From: an uncultured Pseudomonas sp.
Lineage (GTDB): Bacteria > Pseudomonadota > Gammaproteobacteria > Pseudomonadales > Pseudomonadaceae
DNA length: 64,000 bases
Direction of reading: 5' to 3'
Assembly (NCBI RefSeq): GCF_913774235.1
Contig: NZ_CAJYDW010000012.1
Location: 806,001-870,000 of the forward strand
Part shown: positions 63,808 through 64,000 of the stretch, in pieces
Layout: the number at the start of each line of letters is the position of its first letter
How positions within the stretch are numbered: the first letter of the stretch is position 1
Position numbers and translations under genes: made by a program
Notes under the pieces: model-generated
Told to the model about the DNA's origin: nothing
What the model saw: only the letters and a program-made list of their open reading frames with translations
Database searches by the model: none

Positions 63808-64000
63808 ATGAAACAGTATCGGTTGGCAGCAGCGGTGGCCCTGGTGGGTCTGGTTCTGAGCGGCTGCGACTCCAAGCCCAAGGTCGAGCTGGAAAGCCCG
63901 GCCCAGAAGGCGTCCTACGGTATCGGCCTGAACATGGGCAAGAGCCTGGCCCAGGAAGGTATCGATGACCTGGATCCCAAGGCCGTCGCCCTGGGCATCG
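63808..64000 (+). CDS. FKBP-type peptidyl-prolyl isomerase lipoprotein (partial, runs off right edge)
   Basis: The visible 64 residues start MKQYRLAAAVALVGLVLSGC, a lipoprotein signal with lipobox LSGC, then DSKPKVELESPAQKASYGIGLNMGKSLAQEGIDDLDPKAVALGI. This is the dimerisation-domain N-terminus of FkpA/Mip/FklB-type FKBPs (ASYGIGxxMGxxLxxxGID-x-D), so the rest of the gene, outside the window, should hold the FKBP domain. ATG 63808 is preceded by AAGGAATCAAC. Probably a periplasmic or outer-membrane-attached folding factor. Confidence 0.88.
   Translation, partial: MKQYRLAAAVALVGLVLSGCDSKPKVELESPAQKASYGIGLNMGKSLAQEGIDDLDPKAVALGI

Overview
The window is chromosomal DNA of a high-GC gammaproteobacterium. 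Gene content and order suggest Pseudomonas, possibly close to the P. oryzihabitans/psychrotolerans group: an RsmF/RsmN-type CsrA protein, SfnR/SfnB sulfur genes, a BdlA-like receptor, lldR-lldP-lutABC, PhaJ/FadD, a GTAGGAGCGGC-type REP and a DUF6482 protein. Species-level placement is only a guess. I saw no rRNA, intact tRNA, CRISPR array, prophage or transposase.

Left part (1-8.6 kb): a cut-off CsrA-family gene, a small membrane protein, an apparent 5' remnant of a catalase gene, a solitary rmlD, a sigma54-activator-like protein that has lost its key residues, the fluoride channel crcB, xthA, and a large secreted two-domain glycoside hydrolase whose second GH5 domain has lost catalytic residues. 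8.6-15 kb holds an FKBP, a pirin, an SfnR-like activator with two SfnB/DszC-like flavin monooxygenases (sulfur scavenging), and a BdlA-like PAS-PAS-MCP sensor between them. 15-17.7 kb has an RNase Z-like hydrolase, a beta-propeller lipoprotein and a MEKHLA protein.

17.9-23.6 kb is an L-lactate module: lldP-lutA-lutB-lutC, divergent from the GntR regulator lldR, with a perfect AAATTGGT-N3-ACCAATTT operator between them.

23.7-40.4 kb is the most striking region, a complete chemosensory operon: a membrane MCP with a CheZ-like DxxxQ element, CheY, a STAS protein, CheA, three receptors, CheW, a fourth receptor, a second CheW, CheR, CheD, CheB. Genes are tightly spaced or overlapping, and a FliA-like promoter lies in front. 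Receptors 1-3 carry 2, 3 and 1 copies of a 90-residue HAMP-like unit and receptor 4 carries none. All four end in a G-[FY]-x-x-F pentapeptide that fits a CheR/CheB tether. A ~165-bp imperfect palindrome ends the operon and supplies the cheB stop codon.

40.6-54 kb is mixed housekeeping and accessory sequence: DUF1349, phaJ-type hydratase divergent from fadD, SGNH hydrolase, hrpA, Mut7-C RNase-like protein, DUF1206, a GreA/B-like factor, TerC-family protein, SnoaL-like protein, DUF6482. 53.5-59 kb is a LysR-controlled polar amino acid ABC transporter with an argininosuccinate lyase paralogue inside the operon, probably a route for uptake and cleavage of an N-substituted aspartate-like compound. 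59-63.2 kb is an AttE/FtsX/AttH-type ABC exporter operon. The window ends in the start of an FKBP-type isomerase lipoprotein gene.
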